Shown piece by piece: positions 9,901-17,947 of a stretch of 64,000 nucleotides of DNA (positions are counted from its first letter, which is position 1; every line of letters begins with the position of its first letter). Source of the DNA: Singulisphaera sp. GP187 (GTDB taxonomy: Bacteria > Planctomycetota > Planctomycetia > Isosphaerales > Isosphaeraceae); NCBI RefSeq assembly GCF_900129635.1, contig NZ_FSRB01000001.1:2209501-2273500 (forward strand). Direction: 5' to 3'. A model generated the notes under the pieces. That model was not told where the DNA came from and searched no databases. It saw nothing but the letters and a program-made list of their open reading frames with translations. Position numbers and translations under genes: made by a program.

Positions 9901-10265
9901 ACCTCGGGAGGGAGCTGGGCCTGCGCTGTCTGGACTCGGTTCTGAATGTCGACGGCGGCCATGTCTTGCGAGTAGCCGACGTCGAACGTGGCCACGATGT
10001 TCGACACACCGTTGCTGGTACTGTCGGAGCTGTAATAGATCAGCCCTTTGGTTCCGTTGATCTGTTGCTCGATCGGCGTGGTCACGGTTCTGGCCACGCT
10101 CAGAGCATCAGCCCCGGTGTAGGTGGTCGTCACCTGCACCTGGGGCGGGGCGATCTGAGGATACTGCGCGATCGGTAGGAGGAACGCGCAGATCCCGCCG
10201 ATCAGGAGCATCAAGAGTGCCGACACGGTGGCAAAGATCGGCCGGCGGATAAAGAAGTCGACCAT
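6921..10265 (-). CDS. RND efflux pump permease, HAE1 (AcrB-like) family
   Basis: The inner-membrane, proton-driven subunit of a tripartite exporter of hydrophobic or amphiphilic compounds. The 1114 residues begin MVDFFIRRPIFATVSALLML as in AcrB. Proton-relay residues fall at the AcrB numbering: Asp407 and Asp408 in GLVVDDAIIVVENVE, with Lys936 in IGLETKNAILIVEF. Two large periplasmic loops and twelve membrane segments are apparent. The usual protein ends near residue 1040; this one carries about 80 extra hydrophilic residues rich in His, Pro, Ser and Gly, which is unusual. The adaptor gene is 63 bases upstream; no TolC-like channel lies in the window, so it must be supplied elsewhere. Confidence 0.96.
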   Translation of the reverse strand: MVDFFIRRPIFATVSALLMLLIGGICAFLLPIAQYPQIAPPQVQVTTTYTGADALSVARTVTTPIEQQINGTKGLIYYSSDSTSNGVSNIVATFDVGYSQDMAAVDIQNRVQTAQAQLPPEVKQYGVSIKKTSTDMVCVVNLISPDGRYDSNFLDNYGQIYVADVLKRINGISDATVIGRKYAMRIWINPDRMANMRISPSEVIQAIQQENVQAAAGKIGGRPVPNGQDFELPITVKGRLEKASEFEEIIVRRNNDGSIVRVKDIARVELSSENYETSSYISGKPAGGILIYQYADANALAIVNQIRAEMDKIKKSFPEGLDYKIVYNTTEYVHENISEVEHTLLESFALVMIVVFIFLQGFRATIIPMLAIPVSLVATFAVMAALGFSINSLTLCGLVLAIGLVVDDAIIVVENVEKYLHRGFAPLEATRAAMAEITTPIVTITLVLAAVFVPVAFMPGMTGKLYNQFAMTIVISFVFSAFNSLTFSPAMARLFLKPKHGETKFFLFRWFNAGLKWIEDSYDAVLEFTAHHWWTIVVPSVFLLGLTVWMLAARPKAFIPTEDQGYLLVVVQTPDGTSGETTARVLKRVEAICREVEGVRDTVSIEGLNVINSSNQSNCGVIFPVLEEWSHRKTPGLRAQGLAGALQAKMAAEIRDAQVLVLLPPAIRGLSPTGGFEMMIEDRAGKGVEALQRVVDKFQDEARKRPELAGVFSTYSARVPQLKFDVDRTKARRLDVPISDIFAVLQANLGGYYVNDFDLYGKVWKVMIQAEGGVRSKPEDIQNLYVLNRQGNRVHLSSLGDVHYALGPIDVPHYNLYASAKINGGAAPGFSSGQGLAAMEAVAAQVLPDGFGYEWTGTTFQEQKTGNQATYIFALSVVCVFLFMAALYESWIRPLVIILTVPLAMFGAVVGLWLYDMPLDVFGQIGLVMLIGLETKNAILIVEFGVEMRQKHGMSILESAKIASRERLRPILMTSFAFVMGVLPMARATGAGAYSRNSLGIVIAFGIAVSTVLGRFVIPIYYVLGERLIDWFSGARNGADGNPPHAPKLSHEPEGGRLQPVASLAGMSMPSTNHGILETEAAGSHHKPGSYHPSSFEGPSPREGILHREIDDTH

Positions 10266-10328
10266 GGCTCGTCGAGGCTCTCATATTTGGATCGAAGTGG
10301 GTCTCGGAGCGGAAGCCTGTCTCCCGGC

Positions 10329-11726
10329 TCAAGACTTCGGTGGACCTGCGAGCTGAGTGTCCGCTTGGCTCGTGTGCTCCCCGGACGAGAGCGCGGAGGT
10401 GACCTTCGAGCCTTCGGAAATCTTTCGGGTCAGGGCCGCAGGCGCCGTCTTGACGGCGATTCCCGGGCGGATCGATTGCAGTCCTTCGACGATCACCGAC
10501 ACACCCACATCAAGCCCTTTGGTGATGACTCGCATGCCTTCGTACGTCTGGGCGGCGTCGACCTTTTGAACGACCACCTTGCCCTTCCCATCGACCACAT
10601 GCACGATCGTGCCGACTTCGGTCTCCAGCACCGAAGGCGCGGGGACGACGACGGCATTCTCGAGGCGGTCGACGACCATCCGCAACTTGACGTATTCGCC
10701 CGGCAAGAGTTTTCCACCGGGGTTGGGCATCCGCGCCTTGGCCAGAAAGGTGGAGGTGGTCTCATCGATCGTATTGTCGATGAAGTAACATGTTCCCACT
10801 TCCGGAAACTCGAGCTCGCCCGACGAGCCGGAACGGGCCAGGCGGACCGAGAGCCCCTGGTCGATCAGCTCCCGGGTCCGGTCAAGGTCGCGAGAGCTGA
10901 GCCGAACGTCGATCCCGATCGGGTCGAGTTGATGAATGGTCGCCAGGTCAGAATAAGTCCCGCCGCCCATTGATTCGGGCCCCACGAGGTTTCCGACCTT
11001 GACCTTCGCTTCGCCAATCCGCCCATCCAGGGGCGCAACCATCCGACAATAGCCCAGGTTCAGCTCGGCATCCCGGACCGTCGCGTTCGCCGCTTCGACC
11101 TGGGCGCGAGCGGACGCGATCCCGACCTCAAAGTCAGCGCTCGCCTGCTCGTGATTCGCGCGATCGGCTTCGACTTGCGCCTCCCACTTCTTGCGATCGG
11201 CCTCCGCTTTATCTAATTCTTCGTTCGAGCCGGCATTGCGAGCCAAGAGCGACCGGCTTCTCCGCTCCTGAATGTTGGCGAGCAGGAGCTGGGCCCGGTC
11301 GAGCTCAAGCTGGGCCAACGCGACCTCGCGGCCCTTCGAAACTTCCGATTTCTTGAGCGCGGCGGCGGCCTCAGCCTGCCGGGCCCGTGCCAAGAGGAGG
11401 GCAATCTTGTAAGGTTCCTCGTCGATCACGAGGAGGAGCTGGCCCTTCTTGACGAACGCCCCCTCGTCAAAATGGCGTTCGGTCAGGAAGCCACGGACCC
11501 GAGCGCGAATGGTGACGACTTCCAGCGCGCGGGTCGTTCCATTCGGGGTTACGAGGACCGGAATGTTCATCCGTCTCGACTCAACCACGCCGACCGTCGG
11601 CGGCGGGGGTGGGGCGGGCGCCACCGGTTTCTGACAACCGGCCGACGCCAGGATCGCCATGGCGACGATCGAAAAACTCAGAACGCGACTCGCGAGGCGC
11701 GTGGGGGGACGGTCATGATCACTCAT
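10329..11726 (-). CDS. RND efflux periplasmic adaptor (membrane fusion protein, AcrA-like)
   Basis: Links the RND permease to an outer-membrane channel. The 465 residues start with a lipoprotein signal (VAMAILASAGC, Cys about 31) followed by a proline-rich linker. A lipoyl-like half motif (RARVRGFLTERHFDEGAFVKKGQLLLVID) comes before a long coiled coil rich in Ala, Glu and Arg (about 110-215) and the second half (APLDGRIGEAKVKVGNLV). The beta-barrel and membrane-proximal domains follow (PGEYVKLRMVVDR). It is the first gene of the pump operon, with the permease 63 bases downstream. Substrate range cannot be deduced. Confidence 0.95.
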   Translation of the reverse strand: MSDHDRPPTRLASRVLSFSIVAMAILASAGCQKPVAPAPPPPPTVGVVESRRMNIPVLVTPNGTTRALEVVTIRARVRGFLTERHFDEGAFVKKGQLLLVIDEEPYKIALLLARARQAEAAAALKKSEVSKGREVALAQLELDRAQLLLANIQERRSRSLLARNAGSNEELDKAEADRKKWEAQVEADRANHEQASADFEVGIASARAQVEAANATVRDAELNLGYCRMVAPLDGRIGEAKVKVGNLVGPESMGGGTYSDLATIHQLDPIGIDVRLSSRDLDRTRELIDQGLSVRLARSGSSGELEFPEVGTCYFIDNTIDETTSTFLAKARMPNPGGKLLPGEYVKLRMVVDRLENAVVVPAPSVLETEVGTIVHVVDGKGKVVVQKVDAAQTYEGMRVITKGLDVGVSVIVEGLQSIRPGIAVKTAPAALTRKISEGSKVTSALSSGEHTSQADTQLAGPPKS

Positions 11727-12576
11727 GGCATCGGGTCCTGATGGTTCTCAATCCGGTCGTTGGTCCGACCGAAATCAGTCCGGCTCCGCCCGGCGTGGCT
11801 GGGCGAAACCGTGAGGGGATGCGAATCGGCTCAACGGTGCGTTAGTAAGGTCAAATGCTTCGCGTCACAAAGGGCTCACTGAACCTTGATTGATCCGTCG
11901 CTCAGAGCCAATATTCGAGTCCAGAAAGAGTTTGATGTCCAAGTCACTCGATCTTCATCACAGAGGTTGGGCCCAACGCCAGGGTCATCCCCAGTCGGGT
12001 CAATTCCATCGGCGAAGTGGCGAGACTCAGTCCGCCGTTGCTCACTGAATCGTAACTATGGTAGTTGCGGTTAGGGTGAAGTCAACCGGAAGTGGAAAAG
12101 TGTCTCGAATCCCGAGCCACTTGAGAGCGGATGAGCCGACATGTTCCGTGAGTCGTTCGAGCCGGTGTCTGAATCAATTGCAAGCATCCGCAGGCATAAC
12201 CATCTCTGGTGAGCGAGCAAGCCAACTTTTCAAAACAAAGGTAAGCCACCCCAAGCCGAACGCCACGTTTGACAAGCTTGATGGGGTGCAACCAGAGTCA
12301 AACATTCACTTTACGCACTTCTTAAGAAATTGGGTCTGGGTCGATTCCGGCGCTGACCCGAGCTTAAACCGAGCCGCGCACGTCGGGCAGTGGAATCCGC
12401 GATCTGGCCGCGCTCGGCATCAAGGAACGTCAGCCTGTGACCGATGACACTGCGGCGCGGCTCGGGTCAAAAAGTCGTCAGACCGGTCCGGCCGTATTTT
12501 CCAATCACGGCTGAACCGGTCGCACGACCGAAGCAACGACTCCCTGGATGCGCCCCCTACCCTGCTTATCACCGAG
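11727..12576. other. 850-bp gap without a supported gene, containing an 11-bp inverted repeat
   Basis: Between the pump adaptor start and the HD-domain gene end no frame shows recognisable protein features, a ribosome site or sustained codon bias. One structure stands out: CCGAGCCGCGC (12369-12379) and its exact inverse GCGCGGCTCGG (12455-12465), with nearby half-copies of GACCCGAGC. It may be a repeat remnant or part of a terminator for the HD gene. The promoter for the pump operon should lie near 11727-11900, but no convincing boxes were seen. Confidence 0.5.
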
Positions 12577-13218
12577 TTAGTTTTGAAATGGGGAAGCCGC
12601 GATCATTTCGCAGAAGTTCGGGCGAACGTAACCGGGCAGCATCTTCTCCAGCACGTCGGCCTTGACGTTGCCGAACGCGGTCTCGGGCTTGTGCTTGATC
12701 CCATCGGCGAACGCACGGACGATTTGTCGTGTGAAATCCACCCGAGGGAAGGCGGCAAGCACCTGTTCTCGAACGTCGTCGGGCAGGTCGCCATAGCCCA
12801 GGCCGAGGACGTCGAGCTCGACGCCCGCCGTGACTAGGGCGACCTCGGCCTTTTTCCAACGAGGAATCCCCGGGGTGGTGTGCAGCGCGATGGCGTCCCA
12901 AACGACGTCGATCGACGCCTCGGGGACTTGGTGCTTTTCGAGAAACCGGCGAGCGGCATTGGCGCCATCCACCTCAAACCGTTCGGTGGCGCTGCGATAT
13001 GGCTCCGTCAGGCCGAGATCATGAAAGATCGCACCGATGTAGAGGAGCTCGGGATCGAAGCTCAGCCCGAGTCGACGGCCCTGGAGGGCGCCGAACAGGT
13101 AGACGCGCAACGAATGGTCGAACAGGAGCGTGGATTCCGTGTCCCGCACCAGTTCGGTGGCCTCGACGGCCAGCTTGCTGTCGGGGATCAGGACGCCCGC
13201 AATCTGCTTGGGAATCAT
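12577..13218 (-). CDS. HD-domain hydrolase, cyanamide-hydratase-like
   Basis: A 213-residue cytoplasmic metal-dependent HD-fold protein. The histidine and HD ligands are visible in LFDHSLRVYLFG and GAIFHDLGLT, with a further His in AIALHTTPGIPRWKKAE. The overall pattern (I-P-D-S-K-L-A near the start, GYVRPNFCEMI near the end) fits HD proteins annotated as cyanamide hydratase-like or phosphohydrolases. The ATG at 13218 has an excellent ribosome site (GGAGGAA, 5-8 bases upstream), so the longer 239-residue reading is rejected. It lies 129 bases downstream of a GlxA-type regulator on the same strand. The exact substrate is unknown. Confidence 0.85.
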   Translation of the reverse strand: MIPKQIAGVLIPDSKLAVEATELVRDTESTLLFDHSLRVYLFGALQGRRLGLSFDPELLYIGAIFHDLGLTEPYRSATERFEVDGANAARRFLEKHQVPEASIDVVWDAIALHTTPGIPRWKKAEVALVTAGVELDVLGLGYGDLPDDVREQVLAAFPRVDFTRQIVRAFADGIKHKPETAFGNVKADVLEKMLPGYVRPNFCEMIAASPFQN

Positions 13219-13347
13219 CGGAGTTCCTCCAGGCGATCCGTGTGGTCGGTCGTCAGGTCGCCTTGTCAGTGGATTGGAACGGGACACGTCATGCACTCAA
13301 GGGATACGGGGCCGCTTGCACGAGACGCTGAACCTAAACCGCCGCCA

Positions 13348-14382
13348 TCACGAGGCGGACGAAGCCTGAAACCGGCCGCGATAGTCACTGGGCGCGACTT
13401 GGAGCACCCGTAAGAAGGAGCGCCGCATCACGTCCGCGCTGCCGAATCCGCACTCGCGGGCCACCCGTTCGAGTCCGGCATCAGTCTCTTCAAGTCGACG
13501 TCGCGCGGCATCGACCCGCAACCGCTCGACGAATCGCGCGGGGGTCCAACCCACTTCCTTATGAAAGGCCCGCGCAAAGTTCCGGGGGCTCATGTGCGCC
13601 CGGTCAGCCAGGATGTCGACCGAGAGGTCCTCGGCCAGGTGCTCGGCCACCCAAGCCTGGAGGTCGCGGAGCGGACGGCGGTTGGCCGCCTGCAACTCCA
13701 ACAACGGGCTGAATTGGGATTGGCCGCCGGGCCGGTGGACGAACATGACCAGGTGGCGTGCGATCGCAAGCGCAACCTCGCGCCCGAGGTCCTCTTCCAC
13801 CAGGGCGAGCGCCAGGTCGATTCCGGCGGTAACCCCTGCGGACGTATGCAAGTTTCCGTCGCGGACGAAGATCGAGTCAGGTTCAACGGCCACCGCCGGG
13901 TACTCGCGAGCCAGTCTGTCACACCAGCGCCAGTGCGTGGTCGCGCGCCGACCGTCGAGCCATCCCGAGGCGGCCAACACGAACGCTCCGGTGCAGATCG
14001 AACCCACCCGTCGAACCTTGGGACCGGCGCGGCGGAGCCAACTCAAAAAGGCCTCGTCCTTCATCGCCGCCCAGACGCCGGTTCCCCCCGCGATCAGCAG
14101 CGTGTCTACCACTCCCCGTACCGAGGAGCAATGGCGTGCGGCCACCAAACCTACGCCACTGGAGGATTCAATCTGCGACCCCCTCGTGGTTGTCACCACT
14201 TCCACGGTATAGCCGCCCGCCGTCGCTTCTTCCCCCAGCGCTTCGCTCAACGAACTGAAAACTTCGCAAGGCCCCGCCACATCCAGAAGGTTGACCCGCG
14301 GAAAGGCGACGATGACGATTCGCCGTCGCAGAGACCCTGGCTGACTCTCAGACCCAATTTCGCAATCCCACGACGCTCCCAT
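13348..14382 (-). CDS. GlxA-type transcriptional regulator (DJ-1/PfpI domain plus AraC HTH)
   Basis: A 344-residue regulator. The first 200 residues form a class I glutamine-amidotransferase/DJ-1-like sensor domain (RIVIVAFPRVNLLDVAGPCEVF, then VGSICTGAFVLAASGWLDGR with the nucleophile-elbow Cys). The last 100 form an AraC double helix-turn-helix (ADRAHMSPRNFARAFHKEVG and RVARECGFGSADVMRRSF). In this family the sensor domain usually binds a ligand rather than acting as an enzyme. It likely governs the HD-hydrolase gene just downstream, which is an inference from order and spacing. Confidence 0.93.
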   Translation of the reverse strand: MGASWDCEIGSESQPGSLRRRIVIVAFPRVNLLDVAGPCEVFSSLSEALGEEATAGGYTVEVVTTTRGSQIESSSGVGLVAARHCSSVRGVVDTLLIAGGTGVWAAMKDEAFLSWLRRAGPKVRRVGSICTGAFVLAASGWLDGRRATTHWRWCDRLAREYPAVAVEPDSIFVRDGNLHTSAGVTAGIDLALALVEEDLGREVALAIARHLVMFVHRPGGQSQFSPLLELQAANRRPLRDLQAWVAEHLAEDLSVDILADRAHMSPRNFARAFHKEVGWTPARFVERLRVDAARRRLEETDAGLERVARECGFGSADVMRRSFLRVLQVAPSDYRGRFQASSAS

Positions 14383-14767
14383 CCCTCACCTCCCATGACG
14401 ATTGATGCCGCCAGGGGAAATCATACGCGTGATCGCACCTTGTCTAAAATGACAAAGGCCCGACGAATCCTGCCAACCTCAGTCGCGTCTTCAAACGATT
14501 CGGGTTGAACAGCAGTCATCAAGCCAAGCCATCGCTCTTTGCATTAACATTAATTGATCGCATTTTATAGTCTAACATTTAACAATAACTAAATCTGTTT
14601 TTTTGCAAAAGCCTCAATGATCCCTGTTGCGATGCGCTAAGAAACATTAGTATTATGAAATCATCATAATGGCATCAACTATCAATAAGCCAACGAGAAA
14701 GGTTCTATGCCGTCGGTACGGGTTTCTTTGATTTTGTGATGGGTGACGGCCGTGATGCATAGCCCAC
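14383..14767. other. AT-rich intergenic segment next to insertion sequences
   Basis: No gene is visible. From about 14510 to 14720 the sequence is far richer in A and T than the surrounding DNA, with runs such as TTTTTTTGCAAAAG and ATTATGAAATCATCATAAT. It holds the likely promoter region of the GlxA-type regulator at its left side and adjoins two insertion sequences on the right. The composition suggests an insertion-prone or acquired segment. Confidence 0.6.
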
Positions 14768-14885
14768 TGGGTGCCACGCAACGTCAGTAACTCGGCGTCG
14801 TCAACAACGGATGTAACTCTCACCGGACCAGAGAATTACTGCCGCTCCGTGGCTGCGGTTCGTTCGAGAGAAGGGGGGGCAAAAA

Positions 14886-14955
14886 ATCGCCGTTCTTCGT
14901 CATGATGGGTGCGGCTAGCAACCGGCACTCACCTGGATTGAGGAAGAACGGCGAT
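14886..14955 (+). promoter_or_regulatory. Hairpin that can hide the transposase ribosome site and start codon
   Basis: ATCGCCGTTCTTC (14886-14898) is the exact inverse of GAAGAACGGCGAT (14943-14955). The right arm covers the Shine-Dalgarno-like GGAAG and the first two bases of the transposase ATG at 14954. If transcription enters from outside the element, this 13-bp stem would sequester the start, a known way for IS10/IS50-type elements to limit transposase made by read-through. The pairing is directly visible; the regulatory role is inferred. Confidence 0.6.
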
Positions 14956-16321
14956 GAAGGCAGCTCGGACGCTGCAAGGCTTGCAGCAACCGCAGTCGTT
15001 GATCGGCTATGTCCGACAGTTTCTCACCCCGACGGTCTGGAAGCAAGCCCGAGGGGTTGTTCCTCAAAGGCGGTCGGCGCCGCGGTGGGATCTCCAGCCA
15101 CTGGTCGTGGTCATGCTCGCCATGACCTGGGCCACCGGCGACTCCGAGTCCGAGAGGTTTGAGAAGGCCCGGGGATACTACGTCGCCTGCCATGAGTCGC
15201 GAAGACGCCCGGGAAAGACCCTCGTCGGCTTCCAGAAAGCGATGCGACGCGTCCCCATGCGACAACTCAGGGCGTTGGCCGCGGGGGTTCGGCAACAGAT
15301 CCACGCCCGACTGGGGTCGCGGCGGATTGTCGACGGCTTCGAGCCGATGGGCTGCGACGGCTCGCGGATCGAGTGCCCCCGCACCCCCGAGTTGGAACGG
15401 GGACTCGGGCAGGCCGGCAAGAACGACGCGGCCCCCAACGTCTGGCTGACGGCGTTCGTCCACTTGCCCACGGGACTGCTTTGGTCGTGGCGACTCGGCC
15501 CGGGCACCGCGGCCGAGCAAGAGCATTTGAGGCACTTGCTCGCCACCCTCTCGCCCGAGGCCCTGATCGTCTGCGACGCCGCTTATATGGGCTTCGATCT
15601 GGTCCGGGCGATCCTCGGTGTCAAGCGATCGTTCCTGTTCCGGATGTCGTCGCGGGTCGACCTCTACACCCTCGAAGTGGCGAACCTGGAGGATTGGACC
15701 GAAGGCCCTGTCTTGTACTGGCCGAACTATGTCCAGAAGAAAGGGGAAGCGCCGATCCAATGCCGCTTGATCCGGATCCCGGCCAAGGGCAAGGGTAAGG
15801 GGTCGGTCAAACGCGACGTCTGGCTCCTGACCGACGTCCTCGACCCAGCCCGGATGTCGGCGGCGACGGCCGCCAAATTCTACCGCTGGAGATGGCGTAA
15901 TGAAGGACTATTTCGCACATACAAGCGTATAATCAATAAATTGAAACTCGCTAGCCGCACGGTGGCCTTGGTGCATCGCGAGGCCGAGTTGTCACTGCTG
16001 GCCACGCAGATCCTCCTGGCGCATGCCGACCTGGCGCTTCGGCCGGCGTCGGCGTCGGCGACCGATGGCCCAGTGATCAGCCCCCGCAAAGTTCTGATCG
16101 AGATCCGCAAGGAGATCGACGCGGCCGTGAAACCCAAGGCCAAGTGTTACCACAAGCGACTCGCGGGCTGCCGCGCCGGGTGCCGGAAGCAGAAGAGCCC
16201 GAAAGCCACACGCAAGTGGCCTCGTCGCAAACCGCATAAGCCGCCGAAACCGCCTGTGCTCCACACCCTGACTCAGGAACAGAAAGCCTTGCTAAACAAG
16301 CACATGAGTGCAGTAGGATGA
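14954..16321 (+). CDS. IS4-family DDE transposase (element A)
   Basis: A 455-residue transposase that cuts and moves its own element. The first catalytic Asp is in GCDGSRIECP, the second in LIVCDAAYMGFD, and the Glu lies in YRWRWRNEGLFRTYK, which fits the IS4 signature Y-(2)-R-(3)-E-(6)-K exactly. The C-terminal 60 residues are very basic (KSPKATRKWPRRKPHKPPK). The frame is intact and full length for the family, so the copy may be active. It is unrelated at the sequence level to the neighbouring transposase beyond the shared catalytic signature. Confidence 0.93.
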   Translation: MKAARTLQGLQQPQSLIGYVRQFLTPTVWKQARGVVPQRRSAPRWDLQPLVVVMLAMTWATGDSESERFEKARGYYVACHESRRRPGKTLVGFQKAMRRVPMRQLRALAAGVRQQIHARLGSRRIVDGFEPMGCDGSRIECPRTPELERGLGQAGKNDAAPNVWLTAFVHLPTGLLWSWRLGPGTAAEQEHLRHLLATLSPEALIVCDAAYMGFDLVRAILGVKRSFLFRMSSRVDLYTLEVANLEDWTEGPVLYWPNYVQKKGEAPIQCRLIRIPAKGKGKGSVKRDVWLLTDVLDPARMSAATAAKFYRWRWRNEGLFRTYKRIINKLKLASRTVALVHREAELSLLATQILLAHADLALRPASASATDGPVISPRKVLIEIRKEIDAAVKPKAKCYHKRLAGCRAGCRKQKSPKATRKWPRRKPHKPPKPPVLHTLTQEQKALLNKHMSAVG

Positions 16322-16361
16322 GGCATCAGTAATCGACGTTGGGTGCCACGGGTTGTACTCA

Positions 16362-17884
16362 CAATAGTGTCCGGGATTCCTGATGGCGAGGAGGCTTTTC
16401 GTCAGGACATCCCAGAATAATTCGATTTGAACAGCCTTGCAGCCGCCTCCTTCGGTTTGGAGGGCGATCCCGGCGCATGCCGCGGCATGACCTCGTCCGC
16501 AGCGCGTGGACGGGCCCTGATCGCTTATTTGGGTTTTTCGGCACGCTTCCGCGCAACGCGGTCACGCTGTAATTGGCACTGACGCTCCCGCTCGCGAAGG
16601 ATCGGCATGATCTCGTCCATCGTCGCCGTTCCGTTGGCCACCATTCCCAGCAGACTAAACATATACTTGCTGGGGCGATTCCCTGTATGGATGTACATGA
16701 GCGTGACGCCGATCACGGCGACGTAGAAGCTCAACAGCACACCCTCGCGGCTGTGACTGATCAGATGATCGAACCGCGCGTAGCTTTTCAGCCAGCGGAA
16801 AAACAGTTCAACTTGCCATCTATGACGATATAATACTCCGATAATTGATGCGTCGGGCTCGAGCAGGGTCGTCAAGAGGTAGACCGGATTCTCGGGGTCA
16901 TCCTTGGGGACGATGACCACTTCGCGAAGGACGATGCCCAGCGGTTTGCGATGCGTCGAGCCGGGAAAACGGACCAGTCGATCGGAGATGACGTCCGCGT
17001 CGCGGGCCTCTTGGGTGAGTTCCCTCGTCTCGGTCGTCTCGAGGTTGGGGGTGCGTTCTCCGGGTTTCCGGAACCGCATCACGAAATCCGCCGCCGGCTC
17101 TACGTGGGCCTTGATCAGCTTGAAGCTGAAGATCCCCCGGTCGTAGAGATGGATCGCCCCGGGGGTGATGGAGTACGCGGCGGTGGTCGCCTCGCTCTGG
17201 CCGGCCTCGGGGACGACGATCAGCTCGGGGAGCCAGGTTTGGGCATCGACATGGAAGTCGAGGCGAGCGCCGGTCTTGCCGCCGCGGCGGCGGACGCTCC
17301 AGGCCACTGAGGCGGCGGCATGAAGGAAGGTGCCATCGACGGCGAGGACCTGGCGGTGAAGCGAGCTCAGGGGATCGGCGGCCTGGTTTGGGTTGGGACT
17401 GGGCTTGAGAACGTTGCGTCGGAGCTGATCGAGGATCGGCTGCAAGCGAGTGTGGTCGGCCAACTTATTGAAGTCGGAGAGGGTGCTTTTGCAGAGTTTC
17501 TGGATCGAGAGGAATTTTTGGGCTTGTCGGGTTTGGCTGAAATCCTCGCTCGTCCTGAGGGTCCGCAGGGTGGGGTTGAAGAAGGCCAGGAGCACGGCAA
17601 CGAAGACGTCGTCGAGGAAGAGGTCGCGGTTGCCATGGGAGTCCTGGTCGCGAAGTTGTGCGATGAGCCGTTCGATCGAATGGATGTGCTTGGCCCCGAC
17701 CACTTGATCGGGCCAGATGGGCAAATCACGAGAGAGCCACCCCGGTGCCCCGACCCGTTCAGGTCGCTGGGAAGGGGGAGTGTCAACCAGGGGTGGTTTC
17801 TTGGCCGCCATGACGAATACTGTGGCCGACCGTAACCAAAAGCGCAAGCGAAGATTTGATGAAGGTCGATCCCGGACACTATTG
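16362..17884 (-). mobile_element. IS4-family insertion sequence B with perfect 16-bp inverted ends
   Basis: CAATAGTGTCCGGGAT at 16362-16377 is exactly inverted at 17869-17884, giving a 1523-bp element around an intact transposase. Just outside, TGGGTGCCACGGGT (16340-16353) and its exact inverse ACCCGTGGCACCCA (17885-17898) form a second inverted pair, separated from the left end by eight extra bases (TGTACTCA). No direct target duplication is visible. Either the element landed in the loop of an existing palindrome, or the outer pair belongs to its ends and the left side has an 8-bp insertion. Confidence 0.8.
16525..17811 (-). CDS. IS4-family DDE transposase (element B)
   Basis: A 428-residue transposase. 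Catalytic Asp residues are in VLAVDGTFLHAAA and IHLYDRGIFSFK; the Glu is in YRHRWQVELFFRWLK, again a perfect Y-(2)-R-(3)-E-(6)-K match. The N-terminal region resembles the DUF4372/IS4 helper domain. The ATG at 17811 (MAAKKPP) is used because an earlier ATG at 17895 lies outside the inverted ends of the element and would add residues of unlikely composition. The frame shows no stop or frameshift, so it may be functional. Confidence 0.92.
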   Translation of the reverse strand: MAAKKPPLVDTPPSQRPERVGAPGWLSRDLPIWPDQVVGAKHIHSIERLIAQLRDQDSHGNRDLFLDDVFVAVLLAFFNPTLRTLRTSEDFSQTRQAQKFLSIQKLCKSTLSDFNKLADHTRLQPILDQLRRNVLKPSPNPNQAADPLSSLHRQVLAVDGTFLHAAASVAWSVRRRGGKTGARLDFHVDAQTWLPELIVVPEAGQSEATTAAYSITPGAIHLYDRGIFSFKLIKAHVEPAADFVMRFRKPGERTPNLETTETRELTQEARDADVISDRLVRFPGSTHRKPLGIVLREVVIVPKDDPENPVYLLTTLLEPDASIIGVLYRHRWQVELFFRWLKSYARFDHLISHSREGVLLSFYVAVIGVTLMYIHTGNRPSKYMFSLLGMVANGTATMDEIMPILRERERQCQLQRDRVARKRAEKPK

Positions 17885-17947
17885 ACCCGTGGCACCCATG
17901 GCTTTCACATTATTCAATAATTAGCACGGAAGGCCATGTCCACCTGA

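Larger units (their letters stand above)
14779..16339 (+). mobile_element. IS4-family insertion sequence A (probable limits)
   Basis: The element holds the 455-residue transposase. An 11-bp direct repeat TGGGTGCCACG stands at 14768-14778 and 16340-16350, immediately outside the proposed ends, and fits the 9-12 bp target duplications of this family. The ends are only weakly inverted: AACGTC at 14780-14785 against its inverse GACGTT at 16335-16340, with scattered matches further in. The right-hand limit can shift by a base or two. The right-hand repeat also forms part of the sequence flanking insertion sequence B, so the direct repeat could partly be shared background. Confidence 0.6.

Noticed and set aside
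12058..12447. A 129-codon open frame on the plus strand in the 850-bp gap
   Set aside because: No ribosome site, no hydrophobic core pattern and no recognised motif; the end of the frame falls in an inverted repeat.
16340..17898. The outer TGGGTGCCACGGGT pair as the true ends of insertion sequence B
   Set aside because: Eight extra bases separate the outer and inner repeats on the left side only, and the same sequence also flanks element A, so the perfect 16-bp inner pair is the safer boundary. The alternative is kept open in the feature entry.
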